Assembly (NCBI GenBank): GCA_903884185.1
Contig: CAISDV010000080.1
Coordinates: 1 to 51,090 of the forward strand
Direction: 5' to 3'
DNA length: 51,090 bases
DNA from: an uncultured Chitinophagaceae bacterium
Lineage (GTDB): Bacteria; Bacteroidota; Bacteroidia; Chitinophagales; Chitinophagaceae
Notes under the pieces: model-generated
Databases searched by the model: none
Told to the model about the DNA's origin: nothing
The model's input: only the letters and a program-made list of their open reading frames with translations
Part shown: positions 25,884 through 33,578 of the stretch, piece by piece
Position numbering within the stretch: the first letter of the stretch is position 1
Layout of the letters: the number at the start of each line of letters is the position of its first letter
Made by a program: the position numbers and the translations under genes

Positions 25884-27902
25884 ATGCAATTATATTGTAA
25901 TTCCCTTACACAATACAGCCGCTTAAAAACAAGAGAGGTAAAAGTGGGCAATTTGTTATTGGGTAATTTTCATCCTATCCGTGTGCAGACGATGACCACT
26001 ACCGATACCATGGATACCATGGCCACGGTAGAACAAAGCATCCGTTGCATTGAAGCAGGAGCAGAACTGGTCCGCATTACAGCACCCAGCAAAAAAGAAG
26101 CAGAGAACCTCCTCAACATAAAAAATGAATTGAATAAAAGGGGGTATACTGTTCCGCTGGTTGCCGATATTCATTTCACTCCCAATGCAGCAGAGATCGC
26201 AGCAAGGATCGTAGAAAAAGTAAGGGTGAACCCGGGCAACTACGTCGACAAGAAAAAATTTGAACTGATAGAATACACGGATGCAGATTATGCCGAAGAA
26301 ATAGAAAGGATACGTGAACGCTTTACTCCGCTTGTGAATATTTGTAAGGAATATGGAACAGCGATGCGTATCGGTACCAACCACGGTTCTTTGAGCGACC
26401 GCATCATGAGCCGTTATGGCGACACGCCAATGGGAATGGTGGAAAGCGCGATGGAATTTTTGCGAATAGCGCGCGACAGGAATTACCACAATATTGTTTT
26501 GAGCATGAAGTCGAGCAACCCACAAGTGATGGTGCAGGCTTACCGTTTACTGATACAACAGATGGATGCGGAGTTTCAAGAATGTTACCCGTTACATCTT
26601 GGGGTTACGGAAGCCGGTGATGGTGAAGATGGAAGAATTAAAAGCGCAACCGGCATTGGTACTTTATTAGAAGATGGTATTGGTGATACGATCAGGGTAT
26701 CACTTACAGAAGATCCTGAGTTGGAGATACCTGTTTGCAAAGACCTGGTAAAAAGATATTCGATGCCCGCCCCGAAAACAGGAATCATTCCAAAAATAGA
26801 AAAGCCGCCTTATTCTCCGTTCACATATGCGCGAAGAGAAACATTCACCGTAGATAATATTGGATCGGGGCATGTGCCTGTTGTTGTGGCTGATCTAAGC
26901 AGGATAGAAAACATCAGCCCCAGTCACCTGAAAAATATTGGATATAGTTATGATGCCGAAACTGATAAATGGAATATCAGTGACGCTGCTGCCGATTATA
27001 TTTTTACAGGAAATCATATTCCTGATTTTGCTTTACCCGGAACATTGAAAGTCATCGTATTTCCTGCTACCTGGGCGCTAGCAGCCGATAAAAATAAATG
27101 CTATCCCATATTTGATGGAGGCGGATATGTAGAAGCAAAGGAGAAAAGTGAGCGGATAAATTTTGTGATGATGGATTGCTTCACCGATGAGACAAACATC
27201 AATGATTTTACTTTTTTAGATGAACTGGCAAATGATAAAACAGTGGTTCTTTGTTTGAGTAGCAAGAACCAGCACGCTATGCCAGCTGTCCGCAGAATGT
27301 TCATGGAATTGATGGAAAGAAAAATTAAAAACCCGGTTGTGCTTACCTGTGACAGCAATTGGGAAACTGCCGATGAACACCTGATACATTATTCAACCGA
27401 ATGTGGCGCTTTATTATTGGATGGCTTGGGGGATGGAATTTGTTTGGGAATGACAAGCAAGAGCTATTCCACACTTGCTGCAGATAACACCGACTCAAGA
27501 AATGCGAGTGGAAGAAATTACCTGCTCAACCAAACCGTTGAACAATTTATTAATAATACAGCTTTTGGAATATTACAGGCTACGCGGACAAGAATTTCCA
27601 AAACAGAATATATTTCCTGTCCGAGTTGCGGAAGAACATTGTTCGACCTGCAGGAAACTACTGCTAAGATCAGGAATGTAACACATCACTTAAAAGGCGT
27701 GAAGATCGCCATCATGGGATGCATTGTAAATGGCCCGGGTGAAATGGCAGATGCTGATTTTGGTTATGTGGGAAGCGGCGTAGGCAAGATCACACTCTAC
27801 AAAGGAAAAGAAGTGATGAAACGCAATGTGGACAGCGCTATCGCAGTAGATCAACTGATTGGCCTGCTGAAAGAGAGCGATGCCTGGATTGAACCTGCCT
27901 GA
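25884..27902 (+). CDS. ispG: (E)-4-hydroxy-3-methylbut-2-enyl-diphosphate synthase, long form
   Basis: Iron-sulphur enzyme of the MEP isoprenoid pathway, also called GcpE. 672 residues: the long form found in Bacteroidota, Chlamydiae and plants, with a large insert between the TIM barrel and the C-terminal reductase-like domain. The cluster ligands are in CPSCGRTLFDLQ and MGCIVNGPGE. I choose ATG 25884 (MQLYCNSLTQYSRLKTREV), the standard start; an in-frame TTG at 25842 is upstream. Intact. Confidence 0.96.
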   Translation: MQLYCNSLTQYSRLKTREVKVGNLLLGNFHPIRVQTMTTTDTMDTMATVEQSIRCIEAGAELVRITAPSKKEAENLLNIKNELNKRGYTVPLVADIHFTPNAAEIAARIVEKVRVNPGNYVDKKKFELIEYTDADYAEEIERIRERFTPLVNICKEYGTAMRIGTNHGSLSDRIMSRYGDTPMGMVESAMEFLRIARDRNYHNIVLSMKSSNPQVMVQAYRLLIQQMDAEFQECYPLHLGVTEAGDGEDGRIKSATGIGTLLEDGIGDTIRVSLTEDPELEIPVCKDLVKRYSMPAPKTGIIPKIEKPPYSPFTYARRETFTVDNIGSGHVPVVVADLSRIENISPSHLKNIGYSYDAETDKWNISDAAADYIFTGNHIPDFALPGTLKVIVFPATWALAADKNKCYPIFDGGGYVEAKEKSERINFVMMDCFTDETNINDFTFLDELANDKTVVLCLSSKNQHAMPAVRRMFMELMERKIKNPVVLTCDSNWETADEHLIHYSTECGALLLDGLGDGICLGMTSKSYSTLAADNTDSRNASGRNYLLNQTVEQFINNTAFGILQATRTRISKTEYISCPSCGRTLFDLQETTAKIRNVTHHLKGVKIAIMGCIVNGPGEMADADFGYVGSGVGKITLYKGKEVMKRNVDSAIAVDQLIGLLKESDAWIEPA

Positions 27903-27953
27903 TCCGCATATCATTTAACAGTTTCAACATTATTTTATAGGCATTCGCAGGGT

Positions 27954-27961
27954 TATCTTTG
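27954..27961 (+). promoter_or_regulatory. Candidate -7 promoter element of the lpxL-like gene
   Basis: TATCTTTG matches TAnnTTTG exactly, 21 bases before the ATG. The -33 element is weak. Confidence 0.5.
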
Positions 27962-27982
27962 TTTTCCAATAATTGACTGGCG

Positions 27983-28867
27983 ATGTATTATGTTGTTTAT
28001 GGGTTTTTATACCTGCTTTCTTTATTACCATGGAGAGTGATATATATTATCAGTGACGCTGTGTATGGATTGATATATTATGTTGTTGGCTATCGCAGAA
28101 AAGTGGTCATGGCCAACCTCGACATCGCATTTCCCGAAAAAACAAAACAGGAGAAGATTCGCATCGCTAAAGATTTCTATCACAATTTTGTTGATACCAT
28201 GATAGAGATCATCAAACTGATCTCGATTTCACGGAAAGAGTTCGACCGGCGTGTTACTATCAACGCTGAAGTGATGAACGATCTGTATCCTTCAGGACAA
28301 AGCATACAATTAATGACCGGGCATTTTTTTAACTGGGAATTTTTAAACCTCGCGCTTTCGGCAAATCTTAAATTGCCTTTCCTGGGAGTGTATATTCCCA
28401 TCACCAATAAAATATTTGAAAGAATATTTCTTGATTTTCGTTCCAAGTTTGGTACCATCATGATACCTGCGCCGGAGTTTAAAAATATTTTTCACCAATA
28501 TGCCAATGAAGCGTATTCGTTAGGGCTGATAGTAGACCAAAATCCCGGTGATCCGGGAGCCGCATACTGGTATCCTTTTTTTGGCAGAATGACACCATTT
28601 GTGAAAGGGCCTGAGAAAGGAGCACGAAATAGGAATGCAGCTATTGTGGTGGCAGATTTTTACAAAGTGAAAAGAGGATATTATAAAATAGACTGCACAC
28701 TACTTACCACTACGCCCAACGAAATGCCACAGGGTGAGATCACTAAGGCGCTGGTGCATTTTATAGAGGACAGTGTAAGAAAACGCCCGGCCAATTATTT
28801 ATGGAGTCACCGCAGATGGAAGTTTGAATACAACGATGAGAAGTACTGGCATTTAGTATTGAAATAA
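27983..28867 (+). CDS. Lipid A biosynthesis acyltransferase (LpxL/HtrB family)
   Basis: 294 residues with an N-terminal membrane anchor and the catalytic HX4E motif His114...Glu119 in TGHFFNWEF. GLIVDQNPGDPGAAYWYPFFG is the family's second conserved block. It should transfer a secondary acyl chain to lipid A at the inner membrane, or acylate another lipid. The gene is convergent with the persulfide dioxygenase-like gene, with 9 bases between. Confidence 0.9.
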   Translation: MYYVVYGFLYLLSLLPWRVIYIISDAVYGLIYYVVGYRRKVVMANLDIAFPEKTKQEKIRIAKDFYHNFVDTMIEIIKLISISRKEFDRRVTINAEVMNDLYPSGQSIQLMTGHFFNWEFLNLALSANLKLPFLGVYIPITNKIFERIFLDFRSKFGTIMIPAPEFKNIFHQYANEAYSLGLIVDQNPGDPGAAYWYPFFGRMTPFVKGPEKGARNRNAAIVVADFYKVKRGYYKIDCTLLTTTPNEMPQGEITKALVHFIEDSVRKRPANYLWSHRRWKFEYNDEKYWHLVLK

Positions 28868-28876
28868 TGCAACGCC

Positions 28877-30292
28877 TTAGTTCAGCATCTCCACACTCTT
28901 TTCGATCTCGAATTTATCAGGCAATGCCTTGATCTGTCCCCAGCCACCCAATACATTCCTGATATTATGTATCCCCTGGCGTTTCATTAATGAAGAAGCT
29001 ATAACGCTGCGGTAACCACCGGCACAATGCACATAAATATTATGCGTATCGTCAAGGTTGACCATGCTGCCGGGGTCTGTGAGTTCACCCAACGGAATAT
29101 TCAGCGCTTCTTTGATATGCCCATCAGCAAATTCAGCCTCCCTTCTCACATCTACAATAACAATATTTTTATCGAAAGGAAGATCCATTGCCAATTCATC
29201 GGCTTCTACATCAATGATTAGGTCAACGGTTTCACCGGCCTGTTTCCATGCTTCAAAACCACCTTGTAAATGGCCATCAATTTTTTCAAACCCCACTCTT
29301 GCCAAACGGATGATGGTTTCTTTTTCTTGTCCAACTTCTGTAACAAGAATAATGTTTTGATCAAATGGAAGCAAACTACCTGCCCATTCTGCAAATCGCC
29401 CTTCCAGCCCGATAAATAATGAACCCGGAACAAAACCTTGTGTAAATACGTTTGCATTTCTTGTATCAAGTACTATCACACCCTCTTCTTTCATTTTTTC
29501 TTTGAATGCTGCAACTGGTAAGGCTTGCATTCCTCTTTCCATAACAGCATCCAGGCTTTCATATCCTTCTTTATTGATCTTTGCATTGATCGGAAAATAT
29601 TGAGGTGGTGCTGCAAGTCCATCAGTGACTGCAATAACAAAGTCTTCTTTTGTCTGCTGCTGCAGTGCATAATTATTTTGTTTCTGTTCACCTATCGTAC
29701 TAAAAGTTTCGGGCCCCAGATTTTTTCCGCAGCTGCTTCCTGCACCATGTGCGGGATACATGATCACATCATCTGCCAATGGCATGATCTTCGCCTGCAG
29801 GCTTTCATACAACATTCCCGCAAGGTCATTCATTGTAAGTTCTTCTCCTTTCTGTGAAAGATCGGGGCGGCCTACATCACCTACAAACAATGTATCACCT
29901 GTGAATACGGCATGATTCTTTCCATTTTCATCTTTCAATAAATAACAACTGCTTTCTAAAGTGTGCCCGGGTGTATGAAGCACTTCAATTGTTAATTTAC
30001 CTACTTTAAAATTTTCACCATCTTTTGCTACATGCACAGGAAATTTTGTAACAGTATCAGGGCCATAAATAATAGTAGCACCGGTTGCTGCAGCCAGGTC
30101 AAGATGCCCGCTTACAAAATCAGCATGAAAGTGAGTCTCAAAAATATATTTGATTTTCGCCTTGCGTTCGCGCGCCAGTTGCAGGTATTCATCAATATCG
30201 CGCAGAGGATCTATCACCGCAGCTTCTCCTTCGCTCTCAATATAATATGCTGCTTCACTCAGGCAGCCCGTATATAATTGTTGTACAAACAT
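28877..30292 (-). CDS. MBL-fold persulfide dioxygenase with rhodanese domains (CstB-like)
   Basis: 471 residues: an N-terminal metallo-beta-lactamase fold with ETHFHADFVSGH (His54, His56, Asp58, His63), HTPGH and TGDTLFVGDVGRPDL, followed by two rhodanese-type domains. The first rhodanese domain has no Cys at its active loop (LVTEVGQEKE), the second has CAGGYRS. This matches persulfide dioxygenase-sulfurtransferase fusions such as CstB, which oxidise persulfides during sulfide detoxification. It has its own TACCTTTG box and lies 90 bases downstream of an ArsR gene. Confidence 0.9.
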   Translation of the reverse strand: MFVQQLYTGCLSEAAYYIESEGEAAVIDPLRDIDEYLQLARERKAKIKYIFETHFHADFVSGHLDLAAATGATIIYGPDTVTKFPVHVAKDGENFKVGKLTIEVLHTPGHTLESSCYLLKDENGKNHAVFTGDTLFVGDVGRPDLSQKGEELTMNDLAGMLYESLQAKIMPLADDVIMYPAHGAGSSCGKNLGPETFSTIGEQKQNNYALQQQTKEDFVIAVTDGLAAPPQYFPINAKINKEGYESLDAVMERGMQALPVAAFKEKMKEEGVIVLDTRNANVFTQGFVPGSLFIGLEGRFAEWAGSLLPFDQNIILVTEVGQEKETIIRLARVGFEKIDGHLQGGFEAWKQAGETVDLIIDVEADELAMDLPFDKNIVIVDVRREAEFADGHIKEALNIPLGELTDPGSMVNLDDTHNIYVHCAGGYRSVIASSLMKRQGIHNIRNVLGGWGQIKALPDKFEIEKSVEMLN

Positions 30293-30309
30293 GTAAGGGT
30301 ATTTAACTG

Positions 30310-30317
30310 CAAAGGTA
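30310..30317 (-). promoter_or_regulatory. Candidate promoter of the MBL-rhodanese gene
   Basis: On the minus strand TACCTTTG matches TAnnTTTG and a TTTT lies 20 bases upstream, an acceptable -33. It is 17 bases before the start codon, so the gene has a promoter of its own within the ArsR intergenic region. Confidence 0.5.
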
Positions 30318-30382
30318 ATTATTATGCAGGGGATGGTAAAAACGAGAAGCCGGACACCTATATGATGCTGTGTGATAACAGG

Positions 30383-30718
30383 TTACGCGATCAACTCTGC
30401 CACGAATTTGGTCACTTCCGCAATACGGGTGTAATTGGGAGAGTAAAAGATGAATTTGCCTATGCGTTGTGTGCTCACTATGCCCGCCCGCCTGAGGATG
30501 GCGAGGTGTTGGGAGGCAACCGACTGCTCAAGTCGCAGTTTAACATACAATTCAGTTACCGTCATTTTTTTGTTCTCATCCAGCAGTTTCAACATCTGTT
30601 GCCTGAGTTTGTGGTTCAATGCTCTTAGGATCAATGCTGATTTCTTTGTTTGAAGAAAATCAATTTTGACAAGGATCTTCCCATTGTTCAGGGTGACGGA
30701 ATGTTGAGGATAATTCAT
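30383..30718 (-). CDS. ArsR/SmtB family transcriptional regulator
   Basis: 111 residues with a winged-helix core (LNHKLRQQMLKLLDENKKMTVTELYVKLRLEQSVASQHLAILRRAGIVSTQRIGKFIFYSP). The protein contains no cysteine, so it cannot sense persulfides or metals through thiols, unlike BigR/SqrR regulators. The neighbouring persulfide dioxygenase gene suggests a sulfur-linked role, but the inducer is unknown. Palindrome ATAAAA-TG-TTTTAT at 30770-30783 and ATAAAATGTT again at 30722-30731 are candidate operator sites. Confidence 0.88.
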   Translation of the reverse strand: MNYPQHSVTLNNGKILVKIDFLQTKKSALILRALNHKLRQQMLKLLDENKKMTVTELYVKLRLEQSVASQHLAILRRAGIVSTQRIGKFIFYSPNYTRIAEVTKFVAELIA

Positions 30719-30769
30719 AAGATAAAATGTTGGCGCGTGAATAAATAATCCATCAATGTATAAAGTTAT

Positions 30770-30783
30770 ATAAAATGTTTTAT
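30770..30783. promoter_or_regulatory. Candidate operator upstream of the ArsR gene
   Basis: Perfect palindrome ATAAAA-TG-TTTTAT. The half-sequence ATAAAATGTT recurs at 30722-30731, four bases from the ArsR start codon. AT-rich palindromes arise by chance, so this is weak. Confidence 0.25.
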
Positions 30784-30826
30784 AAATACAAAGCGATTGC
30801 GGAAGAAATCGGCGGACAGGCTGACC

Positions 30827-31513
30827 CTATTTTTTAAAAGGGGTAAAAAACTCCTTAAGATAAAAAGGTTCTGCATACGCAATATCTGCAAACTCAGCCT
30901 TCGCAAATGCTTGTTCAGCAAGGGAAAGCATGTGTGAGGCAGTATGCTGCGCATGAGATAAAATGACATTGGCATGACGTACAATTTCTTTCATTTTAAT
31001 GCTCCCGCTGCCACCAAAAATGATCTTGTGCGAGGAAAGTTCATTGGCAAATGACAACTCGTTTAGTATCATTGCCGAAGCCGGCTGTATGGCCTGCAAA
31101 TCAGCGTCATAGAGGGCGGTAAAAACTTCCATTCTCCTTGCATCGATCATCGGGCAGAAAAGCATATTTTGAAAACCTGGGATATCTTTAGCTTCACTCA
31201 GCAAAGCCTGTGCCATCACTTCCAAAGTGTTCAAAAGGATCAAAGGTTTCTTCCAGGCATAGCATAAACCTTTTGCCGAGGCTAACCCAACACGCAAGCC
31301 GGTGTAGCTGCCAGGTCCGGCTGTAACAGCGATCGCATCAAGAGTTAATGGGTCAATAGATGCAGAAGACAACAGCTCTTTGATCACAGGCTGAATAAAG
31401 GAAGCATGATTTTTTTGTTCATGGCTTTCGCGAAGGGCAATTGTTTCACCATCCCTGCCCAGGCATACGCTGGCGTGTTCGGTGGCGGTATCTATATATA
31501 AGACCAGTGGCAT
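30827..31513 (-). CDS. tsaB: tRNA threonylcarbamoyladenosine biosynthesis protein TsaB
   Basis: 228-residue ASKHA-fold partner of TsaD in making t6A37 of ANN-decoding tRNAs. Conserved segments are VLYIDTATEHASVCL at the N-terminus, AVTAGPGSYTGLRVGLASAKGL (about 60-81) and FCPMIDARRMEVFTALYD. Length is normal. It follows the dehydrogenase-like gene at 31522 in the same orientation with an 8-base gap, probably one transcript. Confidence 0.94.
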   Translation of the reverse strand: MPLVLYIDTATEHASVCLGRDGETIALRESHEQKNHASFIQPVIKELLSSASIDPLTLDAIAVTAGPGSYTGLRVGLASAKGLCYAWKKPLILLNTLEVMAQALLSEAKDIPGFQNMLFCPMIDARRMEVFTALYDADLQAIQPASAMILNELSFANELSSHKIIFGGSGSIKMKEIVRHANVILSHAQHTASHMLSLAEQAFAKAEFADIAYAEPFYLKEFFTPFKK

Positions 31514-31521
31514 GTTAAAAA

Positions 31522-32139
31522 TTATGCGAGTGATTTTAATTCTTCTTCCAGTTTGGACGCTACATCATAACGGTTATCCTGTTTACCCAATTCTTTCAGC
31601 AGCCTGTAAATTTTATGGAGTCCAATTTTTTCACTCCATTCAAATGGACCGAAAGGGTAGCCTGTTCCCAGTTTCATGGCAGTGTCTATTTCTTCCTTGG
31701 TACTTACTTTATCGCCCAATGCAAAATAAGCTTCGTTGATGATCATAGCTATCACGCGCGGGGTCACCATGCCTGGTATATCGGCCACCCAGTGTGGTTT
31801 CCAGCCTAACTGCGTTAAAATAGTTTCAGCTGTTTTTTTTATGGGGGAGGATTTGGCCACTGCTACTTCGACCAGGTCTCTTTTTAAAAAACCATTCCAT
31901 GCATTGATGCGGATAAAATTTTTCGGCAATTCTGCACAAGTGCCGATCACTTCATTTACAAAAATGGGTTGATCATGAATAACTGAAAAGTTTGCACCAC
32001 TCGTTTCAAACAGAAGATCAAAATATGCATCGGCTCCGGCAACTTGTTCAGTTCCCCAACTGATTTTAAGATCAGATGGAATGGGCCTTGATAAAAATTC
32101 TTCCTTCTGTTTTTCGCTTGCGTTTATCGCGATATGCAT
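31522..32139 (-). CDS. 3-hydroxyacyl-CoA dehydrogenase C-terminal-domain protein
   Basis: 205 residues. From about residue 78 on, the sequence matches the helical C-terminal domain of 3-hydroxyacyl-CoA dehydrogenases (VADIPGMVTPRVIAMIINEAYFALGDKVSTKEEIDTAMKLGTGYPFGPFEW). The N-terminal part lacks the GxGxxG Rossmann dinucleotide motif and is only about 75 residues, so a complete NAD site is absent. It is a distinct family commonly annotated 3-hydroxyacyl-CoA dehydrogenase in Bacteroidota; function without cofactor domain is unclear. Confidence 0.85.
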   Translation of the reverse strand: MHIAINASEKQKEEFLSRPIPSDLKISWGTEQVAGADAYFDLLFETSGANFSVIHDQPIFVNEVIGTCAELPKNFIRINAWNGFLKRDLVEVAVAKSSPIKKTAETILTQLGWKPHWVADIPGMVTPRVIAMIINEAYFALGDKVSTKEEIDTAMKLGTGYPFGPFEWSEKIGLHKIYRLLKELGKQDNRYDVASKLEEELKSLA

Positions 32140-32216
32140 GAGACAGCTGTTTCGGTTGCAAATTTAGGTTGGTTGATTGATGGAAATGGCGTTAATTGCT
32201 TATCAAACAAATAACC

Positions 32217-32603
32217 ATGTCAAAACAGGTCTTCAAAACAGAAAAGGCGCCGGCACCCATCGGGCCATACAACCAGGCAGTAAGAGGCGGCAACCTGCTG
32301 TTTATCAGCGGGCAGGTTGCTATCATACCGGCTACAGGTGAACTGATCACCACAGATATCAAATCCGAAACACACCAGGTAATGAAAAACCTGGATGCCA
32401 TTCTCAGCGAAGCAAAACTCACATTCGAGCATGTGGTAAAGACAACTATATTTTTAAGTGATATGAGTTTGTTTGTCGAAATGAATGAAGTGTATGGTTC
32501 TTATTTCACGGGTGATTATCCGGCAAGAGAAACTGTTGCAGTAAAAGGATTGCCGAAGGGAGTGAATGTGGAGATCAGTATGATTGCAGTGGTGGGGATG
32601 TAG
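32217..32603 (+). CDS. ridA: RidA family reactive intermediate deaminase
   Basis: 128 residues; hydrolyses reactive enamine/imine intermediates produced by PLP enzymes. GPYNQAVRGGNLLFISGQ, the catalytic Arg in YPARETVAV, and PKGVNVEISMIAV are the family signatures. The start is ATG 32217 (MSKQVFKTEKAPAPIGPY); an in-frame extension upstream adds seven unrelated residues. Divergent from the tsaB/dehydrogenase pair. Confidence 0.95.
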   Translation: MSKQVFKTEKAPAPIGPYNQAVRGGNLLFISGQVAIIPATGELITTDIKSETHQVMKNLDAILSEAKLTFEHVVKTTIFLSDMSLFVEMNEVYGSYFTGDYPARETVAVKGLPKGVNVEISMIAVVGM

Positions 32604-32640
32604 AAGAATAATTTATGAATATAAGAGTTATCTGCTACTT

Positions 32641-33420
32641 ATGTTTGGACTATTCTCAAAAAAGAAAAACATTAAATGCCCAATAGACCATGGGACGCGT
32701 CTTTGGATGGAAAATACTTTTTTGTGGTTGGCAGGTCAATTTGGCAAAGAAAATATTTTTAGAAAATCGATGTTGATGCCAACCCAAGAATATTTCCCAA
32801 TTCATTATGATGGGTCTAAAGAATCATTAACAAAAACAGCAGAGATCATCGCTAAGCAAATGGAAATTGATATTGCTGAAATAAAGCTTGACATTTATGA
32901 GAATAGCACTCAAAAATTCAATAGTGATGTAGGGCCTGGAATATGGACACAAATAGATAATGGTCAAAAAGTTTCGGCAGGCATGTACTTTAAAAAAGAT
33001 GAACAAGGGAAATATGAAATATTAATTGAAAAAGAAAATTTGAAGTACCCTGAAAATTTGGTGGCAGTGATTGCACATGAATTTGCTCATATTAAAATAT
33101 TAGGAGAAAATCGGCTTGAATTTAATGACGAACTTTTAACAGACATGGTCCCGATTGTTTTTGGACTCGGAATATTTCAAGCAAATTCTTCTTTTAGGGA
33201 ACATAAGTCATTTGAGAGTTACGGTTATAGAAGTATTGGTTATTTGCAACAGACAGAATGGGGTTATGCCTTGGCATTATATGCTTATTACAGAAATGAA
33301 AAGGACCCTGACTGGATGAAAGCTCTCTCACCAAACATAAAATCAGATTTTAAAAACAGTATGGATTTTATTTATGCTAACACAGACAAAGTATTCATTG
33401 AAGAATATAAGCTCGAATGA
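32641..33420 (+). CDS. Hypothetical protein with HEFAH zinc-peptidase-like motif
   Basis: 259 residues, no signal peptide. The only recognisable feature is HEFAH (HExxH) in VAVIAHEFAHIKILGE near residue 146, and a following Glu/Asp-rich stretch (FNDELLTDMVPIVFGLG), compatible with a metallopeptidase-type fold. The family is not recognised. Base composition is lower in GC than the flanking ridA and icmF. The start is MFGLFSKKK at 32641; an upstream TTG/ATG at 32584 overlaps ridA. Confidence 0.75.
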   Translation: MFGLFSKKKNIKCPIDHGTRLWMENTFLWLAGQFGKENIFRKSMLMPTQEYFPIHYDGSKESLTKTAEIIAKQMEIDIAEIKLDIYENSTQKFNSDVGPGIWTQIDNGQKVSAGMYFKKDEQGKYEILIEKENLKYPENLVAVIAHEFAHIKILGENRLEFNDELLTDMVPIVFGLGIFQANSSFREHKSFESYGYRSIGYLQQTEWGYALALYAYYRNEKDPDWMKALSPNIKSDFKNSMDFIYANTDKVFIEEYKLE

Positions 33421-33441
33421 AGCTATTGCATATACTAAAAT

Positions 33442-33487
33442 CCCTCTGCGTTTCTGTTCCTGAAATTTCGGGATCTGTGGCAACCTT
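33442..33487. repeat. Intergenic dispersed repeat, copy 2
   Basis: Resembles the segment at window start (1-46): CCCTCTGCGTTTCTG, then GAAATTTCGGGAT and GTGGCAACC. It contains a small palindrome around GAAATTTC and lies between the HEFAH gene and the icmF promoter. Confidence 0.4.
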
Positions 33488-33527
33488 AAAACTCCCTCAA
33501 AAGCTAACAATCGTTAACTTAATAGCT

Positions 33528-33535
33528 TAATTTTG
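33528..33535 (+). promoter_or_regulatory. Candidate -7 promoter element of icmF
   Basis: TAATTTTG matches TAnnTTTG, 43 bases before the ATG of icmF. Confidence 0.45.
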
Positions 33536-33578
33536 CTCTCCCGCAGGTTTTCAGGTTTGAACCGCCGGTATAGAAGCT

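Noticed and set aside
28877-30292. A broken metallo-beta-lactamase motif (Phe in place of the final His of HxHxDH)
   Set aside because: HFHADFVSGH is normal in the persulfide dioxygenase-rhodanese group, so it is not damage.
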